Of a stretch of 11,899 nt of DNA, positions 6,155 to 11,899 are shown in pieces. The notes under the pieces are model-generated. The model searched no databases and was not told the DNA's origin. It was given only the letters and a program-made list of their open reading frames with translations. The stretch comes from an uncultured Bacteroidota bacterium (GTDB taxonomy: Bacteria; Bacteroidota; Bacteroidia; B-17B0; Aurantibacillaceae). The stretch covers positions 1 through 11,899 of the forward strand of contig CAIXZI010000400.1 in NCBI GenBank assembly GCA_903923915.1, read 5' to 3'. The first letter of the stretch is position 1; each line of letters begins with the position of its first letter. A program made the translations under genes and the position numbers.

Positions 6155-7696
6155 TTATTCGGTTATTAATTTTACTTCTTTAATGTTTTCGGTTAATACC
6201 TCAATATTTCTATTGGTGGAAGATTTTTTAAATTCACTTATCACCTCTAAAATATCTTTATCAATAAAAACAGCATTTTTTCCGTCGATATATACTTTTG
6301 CCCCGTTGGGTATGGTTTGCATAGCTGACATAATTTTGCCTTTATTTAAAAAAGTTACATTTTGAGATAGTTTTATAAAATAATGTATGCGTCCTTCTAT
6401 TTTTTCCTGAATCATTTTAAATGGAAAACGGTAGTTATTGCGTAGAATAAAAAATGCCGAAACAGCTAAGCCGCATGCAACACCTTTAAGCAAATCGGTT
6501 AAAAGCATAACAATAATGGTTATTACAAACGGAATTGCCTGATCGTATCCCATTTTAAAAACACTTTTAATAATTTTAGGACTGGTTAATTTATAACCCG
6601 TAAAAATTAAAATTGCCGCTAAAGCTGAAAGTGGGATGAGTTTAATAACGCCCGGAATTAAGGCTAAAGTAACAATAAACAACAAACCATGAATTACGGA
6701 TGCCGTTTGCGTTTTACCGCCGGCGTTAACATTTGCCGAGCTTCTTACAATAACAGATGTTAATGGTATGCCACCCAATAAACCCGCCACAATGTTGCCT
6801 ACCCCTTGTGCAATAAGCTCTCTGTTAGCAGGCGTTTTATTATTTGAAGGATCTATTTTATCAATAGCCTCAATATTTAAAAGCGTTTCTAAACTGGCAA
6901 CAGCGGCAATAATAAAAGCAACCTCATACACTTTAGGGTTTGAAAAAGCACCAAAATCAGGATGTATAAAACTGGAAGTAAAGTCTGAAAACGTATTTAT
7001 TTCAGGCAGATTAACCATGTGTTCGGGCTTTACAACAAACATGGGCATAAACCAATTAAACAAAACATTTACTAAAATAGCCACTACAACTACCACCAAA
7101 GCAGCGGGTATTTTATTTAGCATTTTGTTATCCTTTACTTTTTTAAATTGATAAACTACCAATATTAAAATAGAAATTAACCCAATAAGTAAGGCTGGAT
7201 AGCTTATAAAGTTTGCCATATTTATAAGTTCGGTAAATGAGTTTTGTCCATCGGTTTGCAAGAACACCTCATCACCTTCCGGATCTTTATCAAAGCCTGT
7301 AAAATGGGGTATTTGCTTTATAATTAAGATGATGCCAATAGCCGCTAACATGCCTTTAATTACAGCCGAGGGAATGTAATACCCAACAATACCGGCCTTA
7401 ATTACTCCAAAAATAATTTGGAGAACGCCCGCTAAACAAAGCGCCAGTAAAAAGGTTTCAAAGCTTCCTAGAGATAAAACAGAAGCAAGCACAATGGTTG
7501 TTAGGCCTGCTGCCGGCCCGCTAACCGAGAGTTTTGATTTGCTGATGGAGGCTACAACTAAACCACCAACAACCCCAGAGATTATACCCGAAAACAAGGG
7601 CGCACCTTGCGATAAGGCAATGCCAAGACACAGGGGTAGTGCTACCAAAAACACCACCAAACCTGCTTTTAAATCATTTTTTATATGTGAAAACAT
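6155..7696 (-). CDS. SulP/SLC26-family anion transporter, probably bicarbonate
   Basis: A 513-residue inner-membrane transporter. An N-terminal segment DLKAGLVVFLVALPLCLGIA, the conserved KLSVSGPAAGLTTIV stretch (SGPAAG at 59-64) and many hydrophobic helices up to about residue 430 define the SulP transport core. The last 70 residues or so (about 440-513, including GAKVYIDGKNAVFIDKDILE) look like a short STAS domain. The family carries sulfate, bicarbonate and other anions; substrate cannot be read from sequence. The tightly linked carbonic anhydrase argues for bicarbonate, as in BicA-type systems. The ATG follows a T-rich 72-bp spacer in which I find no clear TAnnTTTG box. The gene may be read from further upstream together with the small secreted protein. 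Confidence 0.92.
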   Translation of the reverse strand: MFSHIKNDLKAGLVVFLVALPLCLGIALSQGAPLFSGIISGVVGGLVVASISKSKLSVSGPAAGLTTIVLASVLSLGSFETFLLALCLAGVLQIIFGVIKAGIVGYYIPSAVIKGMLAAIGIILIIKQIPHFTGFDKDPEGDEVFLQTDGQNSFTELINMANFISYPALLIGLISILILVVYQFKKVKDNKMLNKIPAALVVVVVAILVNVLFNWFMPMFVVKPEHMVNLPEINTFSDFTSSFIHPDFGAFSNPKVYEVAFIIAAVASLETLLNIEAIDKIDPSNNKTPANRELIAQGVGNIVAGLLGGIPLTSVIVRSSANVNAGGKTQTASVIHGLLFIVTLALIPGVIKLIPLSALAAILIFTGYKLTSPKIIKSVFKMGYDQAIPFVITIIVMLLTDLLKGVACGLAVSAFFILRNNYRFPFKMIQEKIEGRIHYFIKLSQNVTFLNKGKIMSAMQTIPNGAKVYIDGKNAVFIDKDILEVISEFKKSSTNRNIEVLTENIKEVKLITE

Positions 7697-7768
7697 TTTT
7701 TATTTTTTTAATGAATAAATAGAATACGCCCGTTGCGGTTTACAACAGGTAGCATAAAAAATAAAAAA

Positions 7769-8080
7769 TTAGGCTTGTGGAGGCTGTCCGGCTACTTCTT
7801 CAAAAATAAAATTTAGTCGAGGTGTTTTTAAAACACGGTATTTAGTTTGAATAAATGAGCGTAGTGCCAAAATATCAAATGAAAAACCAGAAAGTAATGT
7901 TTGTTCTTTTCCGCTATCTTCTTTTTGTTCTTCGCTATCGGCACTATCATCAGCAGTTTCGCTCATATCAACTAATTGCGTAAAATTACTTTTACAAGAT
8001 TTAACGCATAGAATCAAACTTTCTGAAAAGAAAAAATTTAAAACGAAAGAAAGTAATAATATGTTGAATAATTTTTTCAC
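7769..8080 (-). CDS. Small secreted acidic protein, unknown function
   Basis: A 103-residue protein I do not recognise. It begins with GTG: upstream in-frame codons include no ATG, and the first internal Met (residue 39) would delete the signal sequence. Residues 1-25 form a signal peptide or anchor (KKLFNILLLSFVLNFFFS), followed by CVKSC (Cys25, Cys29) and an acidic, Ser-rich linker at about 39-59. The C-terminal half, TKYRVLKTPRLNFIFEEVAG, ends in QPPQA. It lies 37 nt downstream of hemJ and 72 nt upstream of the SulP gene, same strand, so it may be expressed with either. The signal peptide, size and codon pattern favour a real gene, but it could be lineage-specific. Confidence 0.65.
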   Translation of the reverse strand: MKKLFNILLLSFVLNFFFSESLILCVKSCKSNFTQLVDMSETADDSADSEEQKEDSGKEQTLLSGFSFDILALRSFIQTKYRVLKTPRLNFIFEEVAGQPPQA

Positions 8081-8085
8081 TGGTG

Positions 8086-8093
8086 CAAATATA
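8086..8093 (-). promoter_or_regulatory. Possible -7 box for the small secreted protein gene
   Basis: The minus strand reads TATATTTG, a full TAnnTTTG match, ending only 5 bases before the GTG start. Initiation would be at or next to the start codon, giving a leaderless or near-leaderless mRNA. No TTG lies at a suitable -33 distance. In such AT-rich DNA this could be chance. Confidence 0.25.
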
Positions 8094-8117
8094 CAAAAAA
8101 CAAAAATATTTTTAAGG

Positions 8118-8669
8118 CTATTCTGTTTTATTGGTTTTCTCTCTTTTCTTTTTATAGATAAACGTTGCCAACATAATTACAGCGGTAAGTATAACCAAAC
8201 CTAAACCGCCCCAAATAAGACTATTGCTGCTTTTTACCGTTACCAAAAAAACAATAGCAAATAATAAAATGGTGGCCACTTCATTAAACAAACGCAAACC
8301 AAAAGATTTACCTGTGTAAGAGTTTGTTTTCATTCTATTAAAAATAAACTGGCAACGAAACTGGTAAACAAATAATACTCCGACAAAAAAAAGTTTCAGC
8401 ATCATCCAAGGTGCTTTTAAGTATATATCAAAATTTAAAAAGTACATCCAAAAACCAAACACCGCGGTTAGTATAGCAGATGGCCAGGTAATACCGTACC
8501 ACAAGCGTTTTTGCATTAATTGAAATTGCGGAACTAAAACATTTTTTTCTGCTTCGGGTTTTTGGTTGGCTTCGGTTTGATAAATAAATAAGCGCACAAT
8601 GTAAAACAAGCCTGCGAACCAGCAGACTACAAAAATAATGTGTAAGGCTTTGATATAAAGAAAATCCAT
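8118..8669 (-). CDS. hemJ: Protoporphyrinogen IX oxidase HemJ (CopD-like membrane protein)
   Basis: Membrane protein predicted to oxidise protoporphyrinogen IX to protoporphyrin IX, the penultimate step of heme synthesis. At 183 residues it has about five hydrophobic helices (near 5-30, 58-78, 88-110, 125-145, 150-172), one more than short cyanobacterial forms. The HemJ N-terminal pattern IKALHIIFVVCWFAGLFYIV holds His10, matching the essential heme-ligand His of characterised HemJ, and PWMMLKL holds Lys92, aligning with the essential Lys of the third helix. The His often found after RLFVY is Gln31 here. No other heme genes are nearby. The family is sometimes annotated as CopD; the retained His and Lys favour HemJ. 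Confidence 0.85.
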   Translation of the reverse strand: MDFLYIKALHIIFVVCWFAGLFYIVRLFIYQTEANQKPEAEKNVLVPQFQLMQKRLWYGITWPSAILTAVFGFWMYFLNFDIYLKAPWMMLKLFFVGVLFVYQFRCQFIFNRMKTNSYTGKSFGLRLFNEVATILLFAIVFLVTVKSSNSLIWGGLGLVILTAVIMLATFIYKKKREKTNKTE

Positions 8670-8689
8670 GTTGTTGTTTTAATCTAAAG

Positions 8690-8697
8690 CAAAAATA
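8690..8697 (-). promoter_or_regulatory. Possible hemJ -7 box
   Basis: The minus strand reads TATTTTTG (TAnnTTTG), 20 bases before the hemJ ATG. I see no matching -33 TTG at 17-23 bases. It is plausible because of position only. Confidence 0.3.
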
Positions 8698-8745
8698 CTA
8701 CTTATAAAAGAAGTTAATTAGATTTCTTTTGATTTGATTTTGTTT

Positions 8746-8753
8746 TACTTTTG
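8746..8753 (+). promoter_or_regulatory. Possible -7 box of the small lipoprotein gene
   Basis: TACTTTTG matches TAnnTTTG and ends 9 bases before the ATG at 8763. The nearest upstream TTG (8729-8731) is only 14 bases away, shorter than usual. An alternative in-frame TTG start at 8751 would lie inside this box, which supports choosing the ATG. Confidence 0.3.
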
Positions 8754-8762
8754 ATACAGCAC

Positions 8763-9155
8763 ATGAAAACAAAAATTCTTTTCGCAATAATTATTGCTTT
8801 TGTAATTATAATTATAAGTTCTTGCACAAAAGCCGGTATCGGCGGTAACGCAACGGTTGTGTGCAATGTAAGTAACGGCATTAATAACGATAAGCTATCT
8901 AATATAACCGTTTATATAAAATACGGACAAAGCACAGCGCCAAGTCAAAATACAAGCGGGTATGACGACCAAAAACAAGCGGTGGGTACCAAGGCAACGT
9001 TTATTGGGCTTAAGGAGGGAACGTATTATTTTTTAATAACTGCTTACGATAGTGCGGTTAGTAAAAGTTCACAATTGTCTGGTAGTGGGCCATTTAGCCT
9101 TACGCATGCTAATCGTAACGGAACGAGTACCGCTAATTTTTCGGTTTCGTATTAA
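8763..9155 (+). CDS. Small lipoprotein, unknown function
   Basis: A 130-residue protein with a type II signal peptide: MKTK, a long Ile-rich hydrophobic stretch, then ISSC with Cys21 as the lipidated residue, so it should be anchored in a membrane facing the periplasm or cell surface. The mature part is Thr/Ser/Gly-rich and looks like a single all-beta domain (TVVCNV ... NITVYIKYG ... ATFIGLKEGTYYFLITAYD ... TANFSVSY), similar in style to transthyretin- or carboxypeptidase-regulatory-like folds; no binding residues are identifiable. The ATG was chosen over a TTG four codons earlier because the MKTK start gives a normal signal peptide. It is divergent from hemJ and convergent with the flavoprotein gene, with a palindromic repeat after its stop. 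No partner gene is visible. Confidence 0.82.
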   Translation: MKTKILFAIIIAFVIIIISSCTKAGIGGNATVVCNVSNGINNDKLSNITVYIKYGQSTAPSQNTSGYDDQKQAVGTKATFIGLKEGTYYFLITAYDSAVSKSSQLSGSGPFSLTHANRNGTSTANFSVSY

Positions 9156-9163
9156 AGTGCGCT

Positions 9164-9229
9164 GTCATGTTGAGCTTGTCGAAACATTTGGGCTGGCTTA
9201 CGCACATACTTCGACAGGTTCAGGATGAC
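9164..9229. repeat. 66-bp palindromic intergenic repeat, copy 1
   Basis: The sequence opens with GTCATGTTGAGCTTGTCGAA and closes with TTCGACAGGTTCAGGATGAC, forming an imperfect stem of about 20 bp around a 26-base centre. It matches the reverse complement of the copy at 10802-10867 at 56 of 66 positions by direct comparison, including most of the loop, so it is a repeat family and not a lone hairpin. It lies 8 bases after the lipoprotein stop and 18 bases beyond the flavoprotein stop, between convergent genes, where a hairpin could serve as a bidirectional terminator or mRNA 3' end. Confidence 0.9.
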
Positions 9230-9247
9230 TGCCCCACCACTCAGGAA

Positions 9248-10744
9248 TTAAATTTCAGATTCTGAGGTTATAAGCGAACTAATGGGTGTGCAAACTCCAT
9301 TCTCGCAGGTATAACATTGTAATTTATCTTTAAACACCGCTGGTTTGTAAATAGATTTACCTAACAACATACGCAAACATTCTTGAATGCCTTCAATAAT
9401 ACTTGGGTGCGGATGTATCATATCTGCTAATTCGCGTATGCCCTGATTTGTATGTACCAAATACGCAACTGCCTGAATAGCGCTACTGGCATGCTCTCCA
9501 ACGGCACGCATTCCTAAAATGCGCATGCCATTATCGTTGGTAACTAATATTTTAAAAAAGCCCTTTGTTTTTCGCATAGCAATGGCGCGTGCGTTTGTGC
9601 TATAATCAAGCTTCACCACTTTCATTGGAATATTTTTTTCTCTTGCCTCCTGCTCGCTCATACCAACAGCTCCAACCTCGGGGTTTAAAAACATAATGGT
9701 AGAAATATTTTTATACGAAATTGGTTTTATAGCCGGTCCAAACATGCGTACCACAGCATGGCGGGCTTCGCGTTCGCCCACACTTACCAAGGCAATTCCC
9801 CCGGTAACATCGCCGGCAACAAATATATTTGATACATTAGTTTGTGTGTCATCATGAAAAATAAAGCCTCGTTCGGTTAGTTTTACACCTGCATGTTCTA
9901 ATCCAATGTTATTGATATTTGGCTCTCTACCAACAGCCACAAGGCATTTATCAACGGTAATATTTTCTCGTTTACCATCTTTATATAAAAGCTCATACTC
10001 AACTTTTCCGTTTTTAATTTCCATTCGCTCAAGCTGCGAATTGTGATGTACAACTACACCATTGCGTTCTAAATTCTCCGTAACGGTTTTAGAAATATCC
10101 TCGTCTTCAAACGGAAGAATGCGATTGGCTTTATCTATGATATAAACTTTTGTTTTTCCGAAATTAGAAAAGATAGTTGCAAACTCACAACCAATAACCC
10201 CCGCACCCAGTATTACCAAGCTTTTGGGGAAATCTAGAATGTTTTTTACGCCATCGCTGGTAACTATAATTTTTTCATCAATTGGAATGTTTGATAAATA
10301 TCTTGGGTGACTTCCGGTAGCAATTAAAATATTTTCTGTTTTTACTACATGCGTAGAACCATCTTCCTTTTTAATCTCAACCAGATTTTTATCTAAAATT
10401 TTGGCGAAACCTTTTTCGTAGTGAAATAATTTAGAGCCCAATGCTGCCTCCAACAAACGAAGATGCACCGACATTTGTGTTTTACGTTCGAACACGGCTT
10501 CGCGCACATTTTTTACAATATCTTCAAAAGGTACTTCGTAATTTGGAATGGTTTCATGAATGGCAGAAACACGCATAGAATGCTCCCAAAGTGTTTTAGA
10601 GGTAAGTACGCCATCATAAACCCCGGCGCCGCCTAAACGGTTTTTTTCAACAATTAAAACTTTCTTTTTAAAATCTAATGCGCGCATGGCACCTGCATAT
10701 CCGGCCGGGCCTCCGCCTATAACAACTAAATCAAACGTATCCAT
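9248..10744 (-). CDS. FAD/NAD(P)-dependent oxidoreductase, dihydrolipoamide dehydrogenase relative lacking the redox cysteines
   Basis: A 498-residue flavoprotein of the pyridine nucleotide-disulfide oxidoreductase family. The FAD site GGGPAG is at 10-15, ATG at 142-144 and FVAGDVTGG at 308-316. The NAD domain has GAGVIG at 180-185 and Asp204 at the end of the next strand, favouring NAD(H). The dimerisation domain keeps the catalytic-type His446 and Glu451 (HPSIIE). The redox motif, normally GGTCLNVGCIPSK, is GGAGVYDGVLTSK at 38-50, so both cysteines are gone (Gly41, Val46). SthA-type transhydrogenases have also lost one. A C-terminal CYTCENGVC gives Cys477, Cys480 and Cys485, unusual for Lpd. 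It is therefore not a standard Lpd; a transhydrogenase- or diaphorase-like role is possible. The gene stands alone between two inverted repeat copies. Confidence 0.88.
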   Translation of the reverse strand: MDTFDLVVIGGGPAGYAGAMRALDFKKKVLIVEKNRLGGAGVYDGVLTSKTLWEHSMRVSAIHETIPNYEVPFEDIVKNVREAVFERKTQMSVHLRLLEAALGSKLFHYEKGFAKILDKNLVEIKKEDGSTHVVKTENILIATGSHPRYLSNIPIDEKIIVTSDGVKNILDFPKSLVILGAGVIGCEFATIFSNFGKTKVYIIDKANRILPFEDEDISKTVTENLERNGVVVHHNSQLERMEIKNGKVEYELLYKDGKRENITVDKCLVAVGREPNINNIGLEHAGVKLTERGFIFHDDTQTNVSNIFVAGDVTGGIALVSVGEREARHAVVRMFGPAIKPISYKNISTIMFLNPEVGAVGMSEQEAREKNIPMKVVKLDYSTNARAIAMRKTKGFFKILVTNDNGMRILGMRAVGEHASSAIQAVAYLVHTNQGIRELADMIHPHPSIIEGIQECLRMLLGKSIYKPAVFKDKLQCYTCENGVCTPISSLITSESEI

Positions 10745-10801
10745 AAAAAGAAATTTATGCGCTAATTTACAGAAAAAGAAATTACAGATTTAAAGGTTTA
10801 T

Positions 10802-10867
10802 GTCATACTGAGCTTGTCGAAGTATGTGCGTGGTTCAGCCCACGTGTTTCGACAGGCTCAACATGAC
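10802..10867. repeat. 66-bp palindromic intergenic repeat, copy 2 (opposite orientation)
   Basis: It opens with GTCATACTGAGCTTGTCGAA and closes with TTCGACAGGCTCAACATGAC; its stem pairs 17 of 20 positions before G-U pairs are counted. Its reverse complement aligns without gaps to 9164-9229 with 10 differences. It lies after the stop of the PstS-like gene and 57 bases upstream of the flavoprotein start, so it could end the PstS-like transcript. GAGCTTGTCGAA palindromes of this kind are, from my recollection, common between genes in Flavobacteriia. Confidence 0.9.
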
Positions 10868-10883
10868 AACACACAAATTAATT

Positions 10884-11834
10884 TTAATGAAGCGCTTCGG
10901 TATTTACCTCAACAGCACGATTAGGTTGTACAAAGGGAATTAAGCCCTGTTTAATGAACATGATTTGTCCTTTTTGTCCGGCAACAAATAATGAAAAACC
11001 TGTTCCTAAAGAAAACTCAGCGCTTCGGCGTGTTGCATAAACGTGCCTGCACAATGGATAATCATTGGTTTGTATATTGCTTTGATCGGGCATGTAAGCT
11101 GTTTTGCTTCCGTTGGTTGACACGGCCAGCACTTTTATTTTACTTAATAAAACTTTGGTGGTAGAATCGTCTATATCACTAAGCCAGGCATAATCTAACA
11201 CGCCAATGGCATTTTTACTTTTGCTGATATAATCAATTAAGGTCTTTGTGTTTTTTAACGCGAAACAATTTTTACCAAAGGCTTTGCCTTGCAACATGGT
11301 GTCTTTTAGAAATCTTGCTACGCCTGAGTTATCATTATCAAAAGCAATGTTGTAGGTAGTGTCTTCTCCGCTAATAATCCTTTTTATTTTTTCGGTAGAA
11401 ATAACAGAATCTGCACTGCTTACAGGAACCACAAAAGCCAAAGCACTTTTAGCAATACAAATTTGTGTGGGATAAATATTTTTTACTTTAAATTGTTTTA
11501 ATTCATTTTCTGATAAAATTCTTGAAACAACTATAACCTTGCAGCTATCGTTATACAAGCCTTCTATGGCTTGTTTTTCGTTTACATACTGTACATTAAT
11601 TTTTGAGTTGTGATAAATCTGTTCAAACGTATAAGCCTGATTTCTTATGTGAAGAAACATGCCTTCTTCGCAAAAAACAGTTAACTCGCCTGATGTAGGT
11701 GTGTTTGGAACATCGCTTGTTTTGATGCTTGTATTACAAGAGGTGGCAAGAAATAAGAGCGCAGAAATAAGAATTAAGAAATGTAGGTTGTACAATGTAC
11801 GTTGTACAGAATACAAAATACAGCCTTTATTCAT
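10884..11834 (-). CDS. PstS-like phosphate-binding family lipoprotein
   Basis: A 316-residue periplasmic solute-binding protein of the PstS-like family. A lipoprotein signal ends at LATSC (Cys33). The mature chain begins GELTVFCEEGM and has SRILSENEL (position of the PstS ARPLTDEE-like segment), CIAKSALAFVVP, and FDNDNSGVARFLKD in place of the phosphate-binding SGT loop. The typical TGSSQT-like first loop is altered, so phosphate binding is not assured. The ATG overlaps the stop of the preceding gene by 8 nt, supporting that start. However, the signal peptide is long because residues 9-16 are encoded by a palindromic GTAC-rich stretch, and TTG at residue 14 is an alternative. No PstABC transporter genes follow; downstream is only the repeat and the flavoprotein. 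Confidence 0.8.
   Translation of the reverse strand: MNKGCILYSVQRTLYNLHFLILISALLFLATSCNTSIKTSDVPNTPTSGELTVFCEEGMFLHIRNQAYTFEQIYHNSKINVQYVNEKQAIEGLYNDSCKVIVVSRILSENELKQFKVKNIYPTQICIAKSALAFVVPVSSADSVISTEKIKRIISGEDTTYNIAFDNDNSGVARFLKDTMLQGKAFGKNCFALKNTKTLIDYISKSKNAIGVLDYAWLSDIDDSTTKVLLSKIKVLAVSTNGSKTAYMPDQSNIQTNDYPLCRHVYATRRSAEFSLGTGFSLFVAGQKGQIMFIKQGLIPFVQPNRAVEVNTEALH
11789..11808. repeat. 20-bp near-palindrome inside the PstS-like signal sequence
   Basis: The plus strand has TGTACAA, T, GTAC, G, TTGTACA in order: 9 of 10 symmetric pairs match. It encodes part of the hydrophilic n-region of the predicted signal peptide and is flanked by related GTA/TACA steps. It resembles an intergenic short repeat read as codons. 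Confidence 0.6.
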
Positions 11835-11899
11835 TTTCGCCTTCTTTGATTTTTTTATATTGATTATATTGTCTGTAAGCTCTAAAACCTCCGTAAACA
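11827..11899 (-). CDS. C-terminal end of an unidentified protein, cut by window edge
   Basis: An open minus-strand frame enters from the right edge and ends at TAA (11829-11827), giving the last 23 residues VYGGFRAYRQYNQYKKIKEG followed by ENE. The Arg/Lys/Tyr-rich tail resembles a cytoplasmic end after a membrane helix, but this is too little to name the family. The stop lies 8 nt inside the PstS-like gene, the arrangement expected of co-transcribed, coupled genes. In Bacteroidota, PstS-like lipoproteins often follow ExbB/ExbD/TonB-type genes; that is context only and this fragment cannot confirm it. Confidence 0.6.
   Translation of the reverse strand, partial: VYGGFRAYRQYNQYKKIKEGENE

Noticed and set aside
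6768..7151. Plus-strand open frame of 127 codons inside the SulP gene.
   Set aside because: It is antisense to a well-conserved transporter gene and its translation lacks any recognisable family; a shadow frame.
8751..8762. TTG start four codons upstream for the small lipoprotein (MIQH extension).
   Set aside because: The TTG lies in the likely -7 box, and the ATG at 8763 gives a standard lipoprotein signal peptide.
9164..9229. Interpreting the palindromic repeats as a CRISPR array or IS terminal repeats.
   Set aside because: There are only two copies, 1.6 kb apart in opposite orientation, with no spacers and no transposase. The gene between them is a housekeeping-type flavoprotein.

Overview
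The window reads as chromosomal DNA of an AT-rich member of the Bacteroidota, probably Flavobacteriales or a close relative. The evidence is the protein relationships (a MerR-crtI-crtB-small-protein-idi carotenoid block, HemJ with an extra helix, a SulP/beta-carbonic anhydrase pair, a PstS-like lipoprotein). Upstream sequences also repeatedly match the Bacteroidota -7 promoter consensus TAnnTTTG and lack obvious Shine-Dalgarno motifs. Genus cannot be fixed by eye. Only pdxH and one small lipoprotein gene are on the plus strand; all other genes are on the minus strand. There are no rRNA, tRNA, CRISPR, IS or phage genes, and no gene-free stretch exceeds 300 bases.

Region 1 (1-4260, minus): a carotenoid operon. 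Reading in the direction of transcription: a MerR-type regulator with a cobalamin-binding domain (CarH/LitR-like, TTG start), crtI, crtB, a 172-residue secreted protein of unknown function, and idi, which runs off the left edge. From crtI to idi every junction overlaps (17, 4 and 1 nt), so translation is probably coupled. The regulator and crtI each have their own Bacteroidota-type -7 box, and each box lies in or beside a perfect 10-bp inverted repeat built on the same TTTGTTTA half-site. This looks like one operator used twice: autoregulation plus control of carotenoid synthesis, plausibly by light through adenosylcobalamin.

Region 2 (4261-5496): algH/yqgE (minus) and pdxH (plus), divergent from 36 bp that carry two overlapping back-to-back promoters.

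Region 3 (5506-8669, minus): a beta-carbonic anhydrase 10 nt downstream of a SulP-family anion (probably bicarbonate) transporter, then a small secreted acidic protein of unknown function, then hemJ (protoporphyrinogen oxidase, heme synthesis).

Region 4 (8763-11899): a small lipoprotein (plus), then a flavoprotein disulfide reductase relative that has lost both active-site cysteines but carries a C-terminal CxxCx4C. Two 66-bp copies of a palindromic intergenic repeat in opposite orientation flank it. Next comes a PstS-like lipoprotein whose start overlaps the end of an unidentified partial gene at the right edge.

The carotenoid operon is the best candidate for a regulatory system worth following: a predicted B12 photoreceptor, a paired operator, and an unexplained secreted protein embedded in the pathway genes. 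The carbonic anhydrase/SulP pair could belong to the same light-related lifestyle, but that link is inference only.
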